NCBI GenBank assembly: GCA_003116995.1
Contig: BDSL01000040.1
Coordinates: 496,001-560,000 of the forward strand
Reading direction: 5' to 3'
DNA length: 64,000 nt
Origin: Yamagishiella unicocca
Lineage: Eukaryota; Chlorophyta; Chlorophyceae; Chlamydomonadales; Volvocaceae
Shown: piece by piece, positions 11,501-22,739 of the stretch
Numbering within the stretch: the stretch's first letter is position 1
Layout: the number at the start of each line of letters is the position of its first letter
Position numbers and translations under genes: made by a program
Notes under the pieces: model-generated
Told to the model about the DNA's origin: nothing
The model's database searches: none
The model's input: the letters and a program-made list of their open reading frames with translations, nothing else

Positions 11501-14500
11501 GGACGTCTTAAGTCATGCAGCCCCCTGCTGTCCCCGCTGCCACCGCTATCGACCGCTCTGCGTGTGCCCCGCCCGCTGCCGCCCTCTCCTCCTCCTCCTC
11601 CTCCTCCTCCTCCTCCTCCTCTCCCCTAACGCCTCCTCCTCCTCCTCCGCCTCCTCCTCACTCCAACCCCCGAAGCTTGCTCAACTGGGTAGTCATCATG
11701 GCGTGTGCAGGCTGGCTGGCCTCAGCTCTGGGGGTCAACCTCAAGGTCAGGCGCGGTGGCAGTTGTAGATAGGCAGCAGCGGTTGTAGGCAGCAGCGGTT
11801 GTAGGCAGCAGCGGTTGTAGGCAGCAGCGGTTGTAGGCAGCAGCGGTTGTAGGCAGCAGCGGTTGTAGGCAGCAGCGGTTGTAGGCAGCAGCGGTTGTAG
11901 GCAGCAGCGGTTGTAGGCAGCAGCGGTTGTAGGCAGCAGCGGTTGTAGGCAGCAGCGGTTGTAGGCAGCAGCGGTTGTAGGCAGCAGCGGTTGTAGGCAG
12001 CAGCGGTTGTAGGCAGCAGCGGTTGTAGGCAGCAGCGGTTGTAGGCAGCAGCGGTTGTAGGCAGCAGCACGAGGAGGTGGGGGTCAGGCGGCAGGGGCGA
12101 GCGCTGAACTGGTTGGGTGTGGGGTAGTTAAGCGACAGGCCTAGGGGCGCTTACTTCCACCCTCAGCCAACCGTAGCTAGCACCAAGTGAGCCACGGCGC
12201 GCAACGCGCCCTACCAACATGCCGCCGGGCATTATGAGCTGATGTTGGCTGGCATGTCCCTGCCCCACAGCATGTCCCTGCCCCACAGCAGCTTTCACCT
12301 ATCACGGGCAGCAGCAGGTGTGACAGGCAGGGCTCGCGATGGTGAAGGCGGCGGCAGTGTAAGAGCATCCCTCCCCATCCGGCAGCCACGCACGCACATC
12401 GCAACGTATGTATACGTAGCAAGGACCAGCCATTCGTGTTCCCTGCTTGATGATGAACGAACGAACGAACGGGAACTAGCTGCCCCCGGGAGCGGGCGCA
12501 TGCAAGCGTGACACGCCGTCATCATCGCCCGGGCCCCCGCCGGTCGTGCATTTGCTGCTCTGCTGCTCTGCTGCTTTATCTGTCCTGCTCTGCTGCTCTG
12601 CTGCTTTATCTGTCCTGCTCTGCTGCTTTATCTGTCCTGCTCTGCTGCTCTGCTGATTTATCTGTCCTGCTCTGCAGCCGATGCTGGCGGTGGGCGGCGC
12701 TAGCGGTATTATCATCGGTCTGGCAACGCAGCAGGTCCTCAGCAACTTCGTGAGCGGCCTGAATATCTTCCTCGCACGGTGCGGCACCCCACCCCACCGC
12801 ACGCGCAACCGGCAAGCTTTGCGCCTGCGTGCAGCGCATTGTCAAGGCTTTGCGCTGTCACGGCTTTGTTCCTGCATAGCATTGGCAAGGCTTTGCGTCC
12901 GCGTAACATTACCAGGGCTTGTTTGCGGTAACCGTGTTCTTGCTGTTGACATTGCCGCTGGATCGGACTCCTGCCGCCTCAGCCGCTCCAGGGGGTGTCG
13001 TGGCCCCAAGTATCCGCCCCAGGCCTTCAAGGGCCCATCCAGCCATTGCAGCCGCAACCCCCGCCCCCTTCCTCCACCTCTGCACCCTCCTTCACCTCTA
13101 CACCCTCCGCCACCTCTGCACCCTCCTCAACCTCTCCGCCCTCCTCAACCTCTGCACCCTCCTCAACCTCTGCACCCTCCTCAACCTCTATCTGCACCCT
13201 CCTCCCCGGACTCGCAGGCCCTTCGTTGCTGGCGAGTACATCAGCCTCATCAGCCAGAACCTGGCCAGCCAGACGAACGTGAGGTGGTCCCTCCAGGGAG
13301 GGAAGAGGAAGGGAGCCGCCGCCGCGCCGGCAGGGCGCGCACAGAGCCGGCGGAAGCTTGCGCCGATGCATTTATTAGCCGGCATACGTGCTGGATGCGA
13401 TACAGAGTATCTGATCCGCAATGGGCCAGGCTAAGGGAGTGCCGCCGGGGGGGTTGTATAAGAGAATCCGCGAATCAAGGGGGGGGGGGTAGGTTTCCCC
13501 AGAACAGTTTCCCTCTTCGCCCCCGCCGGCGACGCAACCCTGGAGGGTCGCAGGTCGCACGCGCGACCCTCAAACGCCCACTAAGCCCCCACCTGCGTGC
13601 TGCAGCTAATACCGGTCTACCGGTCTACCGGTACACGTCAGCGCACACGTCAGCGCACCTGTGCGAGCAAACACCGCGCGCGCGCTTCCTCCACCGCCGG
13701 TAAATGAATGACTCCACCCCTATTGCCCTCCTGCCGGCCCGCCCGCCTGCCCGCCTGCCTGCCCGCCTGCTGCCCGCCGGTGGCTGTGTTGTCCCGGGGG
13801 TGCAGGTGAGTGGGCGGGTCATCCGAGTGGACCCCATGCGCACCCTCATCGCCACGGAGGACAACAGCACCATCACGGTGCCTAATCAGGTCATAGCGCT
13901 GAGGTGCGTGCGTGACCCACGGGTCGGTGGCCCGGCCTGGCCCAGCGTGATCGAATTGCCGGCGCCTGTGTTACCATCGCTGGTCCTGGGCGGGGGCCGC
14001 GCGATGTAACCAAGGTGGGCATTTGGTGTGAGCGGCGGGTATAAACCCTAAAAGCGTAAAGCCCTTGAGCCCAAAGACTCGAAATCGCGAAGCCTTGGGT
14101 GTTGGTTTACCAAGCTGACGTTCCCAGGCGATACGGGGGGCAGGATGCCTGGACGGCCCGGGCCCGCTTGCGCGTGCATCTCCCTAAATTCTGGATCTTC
14201 CTACCTAGGTCCTGGATCTCCCAAAAGCCTGGATCTAATTCGCCTCATTACAGCACGCCGGCTTTCTACCGCGCACCGTCCTGGTGTGTCGACGAAAGAG
14301 TGCTACCCACGAATAAAACCGCACCGTCCTAACCGCCACAACTACCTATCCAACAGCATCGTCATCAACCGCTCGCGGACGCCGCACTGGTCTGTCGGGC
14401 GAGCGAGCCAGCTGCTGGCCAACCCCCGAGAGCTGAGGTGGCGGATGAAGCTGCCCCACGCGGCGTTAGACAAGCTGCAGGTAGGGCGGGGCAGGGGGTA

Positions 14501-16482
14501 GGGCGGGGCAGGGCAGGGGCTGGGCAGGGGGTAGGGCGGGGCAGGGCAGGGGCTGGGGTGGGGCTTCGAGGAACACCCGTGGATGCGGCAGGGGCTGGGG
14601 CAGGGGGTGGGGGCTCATCAGCGCCGCCGGCTGGGAGGGGTGCTGGGTGACAGGTGACGGCGGGGCTTGATTGTTTGGGCGCATGGGCGGATGGCTTCCT
14701 CGGTGCGTCGCTCCAATCCTATTGCCCTTGAAGCCCGCGGCGGGGCGCGGTCGTGTGCACGGAAGGTGCCGCGTGCCGAGGCCGTCACATCTGACATATC
14801 TGCCGCACTCGCCCGCCCACAACCGCGTACGTCCAACCAACCCCCTTTACGTCGGTACTCCCTCGGCAGGACCTGGAGACCAGGATTGCCGCCGCTCTGG
14901 GCGACGCACTGCCAGAAGACAAGGTGCGTCATGGCGCGGCACGTGGGTGGGGTCATGGCGCCAGCAGGAGGTGCGTCTTCAGTTATAAGGCTGCGTGTGC
15001 TAGGCTGCAGGGCACGGTGGGCTTCTTTGCGGGGAGGGCCGGGGAGGGTAGGGGAGGGGAGGGGAGGGGAGGCACTGCAACGCAACGAGCTGAACCACCA
15101 CCACGCACCAACCCGACGCGACGCGACCGCTCGGAGCGTCCCCTCTTGCTCCTGCCTTCAGGTGCGGCACTACCTAGGGAAGCTGATCATCGTGAAGTTC
15201 GTCGACACAGGCGCCGAGGTGACGGCCAAGGTGCGTGTTGGCGGTCGGTTGCGTGCGTGCCCCGGCCGGTGTGGCCGACAGCGGTACCCGCAGGGGCAGC
15301 AGCGCGGGTGCCTGATGACGCAACGGACTGCACGGGGGGTGGCATAAAAACCATTGGCGCGAAAAGGACTGCGCGGGGGGTGCGGGTACGAGCGGAAGCC
15401 TTTATGCCGACGCGGGGGTGTGTGGCGGGAAGGCCCGGTTACACGACATGGGAAGTGGAGTGTAGAAACGAACTAGTTGACGCATAATAGAGTTGGCCGG
15501 GGGGGCGGTTACAGAAAATAACCGGCTACTCGACACGGGAATTGTAGCTAGTTGGCCGGGTGGGATGCGATAGGTGGGCACAGCATTTGCGGTCGGATGC
15601 GTCGAAGGCAGTGCCACAGCGTACAAGTACGGTACGCGAGGGAGGGCGAGCGGCGAGCGGCTTGGCGGACGAATAAGGACAGCAACCTGCTCGCAACACC
15701 GGCTGGGCTGCATCCAGGCGGCTGCCTTACGCGACTACCGTTTGTTGATAAGAGCGTGGTGCGGCGTGCGGTGGGGCCCTCCAAACCAAACATGCGGCCG
15801 ATTTATTCATTGTGACGTGTGTGGACGCGTGCGGCCCATGCCCTTGCGACCCATTTCACTGTGACGGTGTGTGGTCGCGGTGGCCCATGCCCGTGCGGGC
15901 GGGCGGTCGGGTGTTGCGCTCGGCTTGGATGGTGCCCCATCCCTCCCCGCCGCTCCCTCCCGCTCCCTCCCGCTCGAGGCGCAGGTCAATCTTGCCTGGC
16001 GGCTGGGCAGCGGTGGGTCTGTCGGGGAGACCCTGGAGCGCAAGGAGACACAGGAGGAGCTTATCCAGGTGCGGTCTGGTCCGGTGGGTTGGGCTGCTGG
16101 CTCGTTACGATAAGTCAGGTCTTCATTGATCCAGCCGACCTACCTGTCGCTGCGCGCACGACGCACCTAAGGGGTTGCTGCGGGCTGCCCACGTGGACTA
16201 AAACAACCATGTGTCGTAGCCTCGCGCCCAGCTCAATCGCTGGTTGCTTGTGGACTCGCACGGGCGGCTTTCTGCCTGCGGCCGCCCGCCTCGGCTTCGT
16301 TTCCTGCGTCGAATTGCTGTACGCAATGACGATGCCGCCTGACGTCATCATGTCGCGGCACGAGGGTTATGCCCCATACGTTGGCCCCCGCCCTCCCTGC
16401 TGGCGCGGTGCCGCAGGTAGCGATGCTGTCGCTCCAAAAGGTCGTCCGCAGCTTCGACGGCAGCCTGCTGACTCCCGCTTAG
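8560..16482 (+). CDS. MscS-family mechanosensitive ion channel, 14 exons, MSC1-like
   Basis: Exons read by eye: 8560-8814, 9463-9636, 10043-10253, 10692-10759, 11190-11326, 11676-11745, 12678-12778, 13218-13278, 13806-13903, 14357-14480, 14870-14923, 15162-15230, 15985-16068, 16417-16482. All are GT-AG with matching phases, total 1,572 bases, 523 residues. Exon 1 is basic and Ser/Ala-rich, like an organelle transit peptide. Hydrophobic segments lie in exons 2 (VVSVVVVGILGYWLLAQM), 3, 5 and 6. Exon 7 is the pore helix region (GGASGIIIGLATQQVLSNF), exon 8 gives RPFVAGEY, and exons 9-10 give the beta domain (TITVPNQVI, then SIVINRSRTPHWS). Length and build resemble the chloroplast MscS-like channel MSC1 of Chlamydomonas, which gates on membrane tension and affects plastid form. 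Uncertain points are the first ATG (8,560, or the in-frame 8,629), the acceptors of exon 2 (or 9,472) and exon 13 (or 15,979), and the weak donor after exon 4. Confidence 0.87.
11769..12069. repeat. 16-bp tandem repeat in MscS intron 6
   Basis: Nearly perfect array, about 19 copies of GTAGGCAGCAGCGGTT, within the 932-bp intron 11,746-12,677. The repeat is CAG-rich and has almost no unit divergence, suggesting recent expansion. Confidence 0.95.
12540..12676. repeat. Pyrimidine-rich minisatellite at the MscS exon 7 acceptor
   Basis: Imperfect units of TGCTCTGCTGCTTTATCTGTCC run right up to the CTCTGCAG acceptor, so the array itself forms the long polypyrimidine tract of intron 6. Confidence 0.85.
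14481..14562. repeat. G-rich repeat in MscS intron 10
   Basis: Repeated GTAGGGCGGGGCAGGG units begin immediately at the 5' splice site (CTGCAG|GTAGGG). Each unit starts with a donor-like GTAGGG, so alternative donors exist in the array. Confidence 0.75.
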
Positions 16483-17312
16483 ATAGGCGCCGGTGCGCAG
16501 CCTCCCGCCACACCCAGCTACGGAGCGAGCCCTATCTATCTATTTACCTATCTATCTATCCATGTACGACGGCACGCATTGTGACACGTTTCTTGTTGCA
16601 GTGCTCGGCTGCTGAGCTCACGCGCGGGGGTCGATCGATCGATCGCTTGTGGTGCGCTACCGCCCCGTAGCTATTCCGTCGGTCATCACCTTCCTCCTCG
16701 TGAATATTGTTCGTGAGGCGGCCCACGGCACGCGCCGTGCGTGCACAGCCTACATGGGTTGGTTGATGAGCCGCGCTCAACCAGCAATGACATGGATGGC
16801 CTTATTAGGCAACGCGCTGCTGGGTTACCGGTAGTTCGCTGAACGGTGGGGTCCAGGAGCAAGGCTCACCCGCCCTATGCGCACGTGTCATTTGTCAGCG
16901 TATCCTGGTGCCTATCTGTTACCGTGGAGCAGCCATCGCGGACTCTCCTCGATAGCGTGAATTAAACGTTACGGCGTGCATGTCGGATGGGAAGTAAGGC
17001 AACATCGCGGACAGTGTGTTATGCCCATGCGCGGGCCGACTGAGTTGTTGGTGCAAGTCGCGAACGTAATCTAAAATTCTAAATGCTTGTCTGTTGACTG
17101 GCGGGCGGGTGTTGCTGCCCACGCGTATATAATGTACGTACCTGCTATCTAGCTGTCAAGAGTGTATACCCCTACGTGCTTTGGTGGCGGTGGCGGAGAG
17201 GGTGGCGGCCGCGACGGACCCTGGTGGATCACCTCACATTTCGCCGGGGACAGGACACATTTGAGCGAGGAATGCTCGATGCCATCGGCCAGGATGACGG
17301 AGTGTTATCTAT
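16483..17312. other. MscS 3' flank; weak coding candidate at 17,176-17,379
   Basis: CTAT and GATC microsatellites lie near 16,535 and 16,632. A plus-strand frame at 17,176-17,379 contains TLVDHLTFRRGQDTFERG, which is protein-like in composition and runs into the 29-bp minisatellite. No family was recognised and no splice partner found, so it may be a lone exon or chance. No TGTAA was spotted soon after the MscS stop. Confidence 0.35.
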
Positions 17313-18010
17313 CGGTGATGCCAGCAGGTCAGGCCCCCAAGCAGTGATGACAGCAGGTCAGGCCCCCAAGCAGTGCTGACAGCAGGTCAGGCCCCCAAGC
17401 AGTGATGACAGCAGGTCAGGCCCCCAAGCAGTGCTGACAGCAGGTCAGGCCCCCAAGCAGTGATGACAGCAGGTCAGGCCCCCAGCAGTGATGACAGCAG
17501 GTCAGGCCCCCAAGCAGTGATGCCAGCAGGTCAGGCCCCCAAGTAGTGATGACAGCAGGTCAGGCCCCCAGCAGTGATGACAGCAGGTCAGGCCCCCAAG
17601 CAGTGATGACAGCAGGTCAGGCCCCCAAGCAGTGATGCCAGCAGGTCAGGCCCCCAGCAGTGATGACAGCAGGTCAGGCCCCCAAGCAGTGATGACAGCA
17701 GGTCAGGCCCCCAAGCAGTGATGACAGCAGGTCAGGCCCCCAGCAGTGATGACAGCAGGTCAGGCCCCCAAGCAGTGATGACAGCAGGTCAGGCCCCCAA
17801 GCAGTGCTGACAGCAGGTCAGGCCCCCAAGCAGTGATGACAGCAGGTCAGGCCCCCAGCAGTGATGACAGCAGGTCAGGCCCCCAAGCAGTGCTGACAGC
17901 AGGTCAGGCCCCCAAGTAGTGATGACAGCAGGTCAGGCCCCCAAGCAGTGATGACAGCAGGTCAGGCCCCCAAGCAGTGATGATGGCAGCAGGTCAGGCC
18001 CCCAGCAGTA
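17313..18010. repeat. 29-bp minisatellite, about 24 copies
   Basis: The unit is GCAGTGATGACAGCAGGTCA plus GGCCCCCAA. Variants differ by one A (28-bp form), GATGACAG versus GCTGACAG or GATGCCAG, and AAGC versus AAGT. The arrangement of variants looks like higher-order duplication of blocks. Confidence 0.95.
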
Positions 18011-18801
18011 GGACGGCCCCCCCAGCTAGTAGCGGAGACCGCTGAGCTATACTTGGCTCTGTCGGCACTACAAGGCGCGTTCCAGGGGTTATGGCAGGGT
18101 ATGCGCTGGGAGTTTATATGTTGGGTTTCATAGTATTGCAAATCGCCGTCCGGTGTATGTGCCCTCGCTCGGCGGGCTTGACGGAGAACACCAGCAACGG
18201 ATGCTATGATCAGCAAGTCTGTGGTAACTGAATTCGTACCAGACATGAAGAGAAGGCCTTGCATATTATATATGCAAGCGCGGACGAGCGATGGACTTAG
18301 ACGTGCGTTACATTTTTTTAACGACAACCCTGAGACATCACGAGATATAGTGTGCCACTGTGCATATGCATGTATACCCAAAGCAAGTTGCATAAACTGG
18401 CCTTGTGTCCAGCAGAAGTTAATCATAAGGGACTTGGAGTACTACACGGAATGGTCGCTGCTGGATGATCCAGTTTCCTGCAGGAAGCGTACCAGGAAAA
18501 GTCTCTTTGCGGGAAGTAGGAACACCCTTGAGCAATAAAAAAAGCGCGCCAACGGAACGCCGATAATATCCACCTTTGGGTGCGATTTGACTAGGTACGC
18601 TTTTCGACAGTATAATATAACACGAGCATATGGCGTTGGAAGACAGTGCACGACGGGGAAGGGTGACAAGGAGAATGTAGTGCAGAGTAGCCCAAAACCT
18701 CGGTAGGCAAGCAAGTGGCAAGGGGACTCGAGGGGACGAACCCAACAGCGACAACCCATCCACACAGACGTGCCAGCCATCACGCTTTCAGCGAAAGGAA
18801 G
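18011..18801. other. No gene seen
   Basis: No coding signal that I trust. Near 18,770-18,830 the text CAGCGAAAGGAAGG...GCACAAAGGGTATTCC resembles 575-615 (CAGTGAAAGGAAGTAGCACA, AAGGGCATTCC), pointing to a shared repeat. Confidence 0.4.
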
Positions 18802-19075
18802 GTTAGCACAAAGGGTATTCCAAGAATGCGAGGAGAACACTGGCCCAATATTACCTATGCACATATGTGTAACGAGCAATCGCTAATAGTTAGCACAAAG
18901 GGTATTCCAAGAATGCGAGGAGAACACTGGCCCAATATTACCTATGCACATATGTGTAACGAGCAATCGCTAATAAATGATTACTCAAACGGTGTTGCAA
19001 AAATGCGAGCAGAACACTGGCCCATTATTACCTATGCACATATGTGTAACAAGCAATCGCTAATAAATTATTACT
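18802..19075. repeat. 87-bp tandem repeat, three copies
   Basis: Units 18,802-18,888 and 18,889-18,975 are essentially identical. A third diverged unit follows (18,976-19,065) and the start of a fourth. Each unit holds CCTATGCACATATGTGTAAC, including a TGTAA. Two units are multiples of three, which creates an accidental open frame. Confidence 0.9.
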
Positions 19076-19816
19076 CAAACCATATATCTGCAGAGCGCGT
19101 CCTTTTTCATTTTACAAAGCGCACATATCTGACAGATTTGGTAATGCTTGGTTATTGATGAACTAGCATGAGCCGATTAGTTGGTACTTTGTCGCGGTAG
19201 TCCAGAAGGGAACAGGCTGTCTGTGGTGCGTGTCCACACGGCGAGCAAGCGTGTGGTGGGACATATAGGTAATGTATCTTATTCACTCTTACATCGCTTC
19301 CGTCCGTAGCTCCGTAAACGCCATCCTGCGCATGGTGGGCGGTCCGAATTCGGATGACCCCGCCGGCTTTATTTGTCGTCCAACGCAAAAGCTCCCGCCC
19401 AGGATCCAAGACGTCGCAAAAAAGTGTCCATGCAACCGGAAATGTATATAAGGCATCGCGTGCAGAGGTCTGTATTATCGCCATCACCGCAGTCATCAGG
19501 CACGGCGCAAAGGGCAAGCAAACCCTTCTACGCAGGTAAGGTAGGGCTACGTACGTATGTAGCTACCTGCTGCCTTACATTGATGACTTGCTGTTTATCG
19601 GCTTACTTGGCAAGGTGGTAGGTGCGTGCGTACGTATATTAAACGCCGAGTGTACCTTTCTCGATCGCCAGTTCGTCAAACACATAGTTAAATAAAAACT
19701 AATGTACATAAGCTGCCACCCTTTTGCTGCAGGTCGGACCCGCTCGCTCGAACGCGACATACCTTGTCCAAGGCCGCTGAGTTCCAATCGCAGTGCCTAC
19801 TTCCGTGCCGACAGCA
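19076..19816. other. Upstream region of EGF-proline gene copy A
   Basis: No separate gene is supported. The last 250 bases precede the copy A start codon and should hold its promoter and 5' UTR. No clear TATA box could be assigned. Confidence 0.4.
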
Positions 19817-21634
19817 ATGTACCGCCGGCGAATGGCTTCACAAGCGCCCTGGGCGCTTGCGCTGCTAATGGTCGCAATGGCAGCTCGAACGGCTTATGGA
19901 GCCAACAGTGACAAGGGTAAGTTTGAAATATAAACACACAGCGCAACAGGTGTACATGCTATCATCGCTTGTAGCATGTACGTGTGTAGCCAATTCGATG
20001 CTCGTTTTGCATCAATTGCCGTGCGTCGCGTCACGCGATGGCTCCTGACGCTCATTGACCTGACGTTGTTGGCGGTTTTCAATGCCAATCGATCGATTGT
20101 GCGACTGTCTCTGGCTATCTGCTGTGTCCTCCCCGCGCTTCATTTCAGCAAAGCTGGTTGGACTTGTGCCTAGCTTGGGTCATCACCCTTGCACGCGTTG
20201 CTAGCTGTTGCACCTACGTTCCGCCCATTATATTGTTTCCTGGTAACAGGCTTTGGACCCGGCGCCTGCTCGACCAATCCGTGCACTTCTCCCGGGACCA
20301 TCTGCCTAGAGTCCTCGGGCAAGAAGGGCTACACCTGCGTCTGCGGACAACAAGGATTCACGCAGTCCGCCGGCGGCACCTGCCAGCGTAAGTTCACAGC
20401 AGGGCGACTACCTTCGGCTGTGTGCCCAGGGCTAGCTTAGCCCAGGTAGGGTAGGTGCACCCCATGCCAGGGCTAGCTTAGCCCAGGTAGGGTGCACCCC
20501 ATGCCATGCAGTTAAAGAGGGAGGAGGCCTATGTATACCTAGGAAGTGACGGCTGCAAGCGGCCACCCAACGCATTGTCCAGGCGGTCGTCAGTACCAAG
20601 CAACCTGTCATATTACGCCTAACTGAAAAGGCATTGCAAGCGGATGCCCAACCACGTAGATATTGCCTAGGATACGATACAACCTGTTGGTTGTATACAT
20701 CTACCCAAACCTTGCATTACATGCTATCTACCGACTGCACCCTTTGGTTCAGTTGTCATGCATCAGCCGGGGGGCCGTATACTTAGCTAGTGTATGTTAT
20801 GTATAAACCCTAGCGAGCTGCTATATGTTTGCATGCATGATATGTTGCATGGCCACTTAGTTCGTCCGCCAATCTTGTGACCTTGGCGACCTCAATTAAC
20901 AAAGATACGGACAGGCCATTGACTGACAGCCTTTATTTACTTGCTGTGTGTCTCATGTTCCGATGTACAGTGTCTTCAAAGGCCCCACCGCCACCGCCGC
21001 CGCCAAGCCCACCGCTTCCGCCATCGCCATCGCCGCCGCCGCCGCCCAGTCCTCTTCCTCCGTCTCCCCCTCCATCGCCCTCGCCCCCACCGCCGCCTCC
21101 TCCCCCTCCGCCTCCCCCCCTCCCCCACCCCCGCCTCCCCCCCTCCGCCTCCTCCCCTCCCCCACCCCCGCCTCCCCCACCTCCGCCTCCCCCCCTCCCC
21201 CCCCGCCGCCGCCCCCCCCCCGCCTCCTCCCCCCCGCCTCCCCCCCACCCCCTCCGCCGCCACCCCCACCTCCCCCGCCTCCCCCGCCTCCGCCTCCCCC
21301 CCTCCTCCTCCCCCGCCTCCACCTCCGCCGCCTCCTCCCCCTCCTCCGCCTCCGCCTCCTCCTCCCCCCCTCCTCCTCCCCCTCCCCCCCTCCGCCGCCC
21401 CAACCTCCTCCGCCCTCGCCCATCCCTCCCAGCCCAAAACCGCCTTCGCCTAACCCTCCCAGCCCAAGACCCCCGTCTCCACTTCCGCCCTCGCCCCGCC
21501 CTCCGTCTCCGAATCCGCCCTCGCCCAACCCCCCGTCTCCACTTCCGCCCTCGCCTCCGCCTCCCAAGATCCAAACCAACAACGGGACCAACGGACAGGG
21601 GAACGGCCGGAGGCTACGACGACACCTTGTTTAA
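19817..21634 (+). CDS. Secreted EGF-like, proline/serine-rich protein, copy A (frame broken in the repeat)
   Basis: Exon 1 (19817-19916) encodes a start and a hydrophobic signal peptide (MASQAPWALALLMVAMAA). Exon 2 (20250-20387) encodes one EGF-like module with six cysteines (ACSTNPC ... ICLESSGKKGYTCVCG ... GTCQ). Exon 3 (20971-21634) starts LSSKAPPPP and is a Pro/Ser stretch ending NNGTNGQGNG-RRLRR. Junction phases agree (phase 1 at both introns) and match copies B and C. The protein should be exported and its SP-rich part hydroxylated and glycosylated, as in volvocine wall and matrix glycoproteins. The entry and exit reading frames of exon 3 differ, so there is at least one frame-changing indel in the C-rich tract: either a pseudogene or a sequencing error. 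Intron 2 carries a short direct repeat (GGGCTAGCTTAGCCCAGGTA, near 20,430 and 20,470). This copy is the most diverged of the three. Confidence 0.7.
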
Positions 21635-22110
21635 TAAGTTTATTCTTGAACCGGTCCATGTGTGCATTATTACCCGCTTGGACAAATACATTATTAGGAG
21701 GTGATGAACAGTGTCTTTTATACACTACTTTATAGATCAACGTAGATAGATTAGTTGCGCCAGTCAAAACCTACGCTGCTGATTCATTTGTGTGCTGTGT
21801 GCGTCTGCATGCCTGGTACTGACCCAGTAATGATTTATTTGTGTTTTTTTTCCGTCCGCGGTATGTGCTCGCGCGCTCGCTCGGTACACGAGCACAGGCA
21901 GCGAGGGCGACCGCAGCCGATTGAACCATGTGCGGTGTGACTAATATGTATTCGTGCGTTACTACGTCCATACCCGACATCTGTCAGCAGCCTTTGGGTT
22001 GCTTGCTAGGAAGGCAACTGCGGGGTGCTTCATTAATCGAAAGGCGTCGGTTGTGTTGTCATTTATCATTTCACGCGTGCACATGGCTGAAAGTATGACT
22101 GGGCGCATTG
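21635..22110. other. 3' flank of copy A
   Basis: No coding region recognised. The first TGTAA I find after the stop is near 22,164, too far to be a confident polyadenylation signal. Confidence 0.35.
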
Positions 22111-22117
22111 CTGCTGT

Positions 22118-22170
22118 TGCAACGGTTACAGTGGATTCCAGACCGAGAGGTAGAACCATCGTATGTAACT
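22118..22170 (-). mobile_element. LINE 3' tail (family 1)
   Basis: Reverse complement of the family 1 end (GGTCTGGAATCCACTGTAAC then CGTTGCAAC). Only the last tens of bases are present, so it is an extremely 5'-truncated insertion or fragment. Confidence 0.6.
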
Positions 22171-22426
22171 GCTGTATGTAACTGTTAAGGTTACATGCGT
22201 ATGCCGCCCGGCCTGATGGATATGAGGTGTCCCATCCCAGCCAGTTACAGTAGTATTATATGTGGGCAACTAATGTCCATGTCCCAGCTGTAACGAACAC
22301 ATACGATTGTTTATCTGGCGTACGGCAGCCTCGATGCACGGCAGTCCCAATTCACACGCACCACCGCCTTACTTCCATCCGTCCGTACTACTCGCGCCTA
22401 TAACTCCTAACGACGTCATTTGCCAA

Positions 22427-22620
22427 GCAAGACTTCGTTCTGCCCAATCCGTTTGGTGCATGGCTAAATAGTATCAGACCTGACATATACTACCGGTAAT
22501 AACCAGTCCCTACCAGTCTAGACTGCAAGATTTCATTCTGCACAATTCATTTGGTGATTGGTATCAAACTGCAAGACTTCATTCATTCTGCCCAATTCGT
22601 TTGGTGATTAGTATCAGGCT
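22427..22620. repeat. Imperfect tandem repeat of about 45 bp
   Basis: Three diverged units contain CAAGACTTCATTCTGCCCAA then TTCGTTTGGTGATTAGTATC. They lie in otherwise non-coding DNA. Confidence 0.6.
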
Positions 22621-22739
22621 TGGCTGCCTGACGGGCACGCGGGACCAGCAGACAGGGCAACTACGTAGGACCTCATAGTCATACGCATCCGGCTGGGATG
22701 AGGTCTTCATTCAGCAGTAAGAATTTTGTCAATGGGCCC

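Noticed and set aside
11747..12070. 107-codon minus-strand LLPTTAAAYNRCC repeat protein
   Set aside because: A 16-bp array read in frame gives a 48-bp periodic pseudo-protein. It is within MscS intron 6, with no other coding evidence.
16417..17379. Extending the MscS protein into the frame at 17,176
   Set aside because: Exon 14 ends in an in-frame TAG at 16,482 at the expected family length, and no donor before it would join the later frame.
17313..18010. CRISPR-like array
   Set aside because: Units are contiguous with no unique spacers, and the setting is eukaryotic nuclear DNA; it is a minisatellite.
20933..21591. Long minus-strand Gly/Arg/Glu-rich open frames opposite copy A (and likewise 32,709-34,211 and 51,921-52,970)
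   Set aside because: They are antisense shadows of the proline-coding repeat: CCN/TCN codons read backwards give GGN/GAG. They have no start context or splice support.
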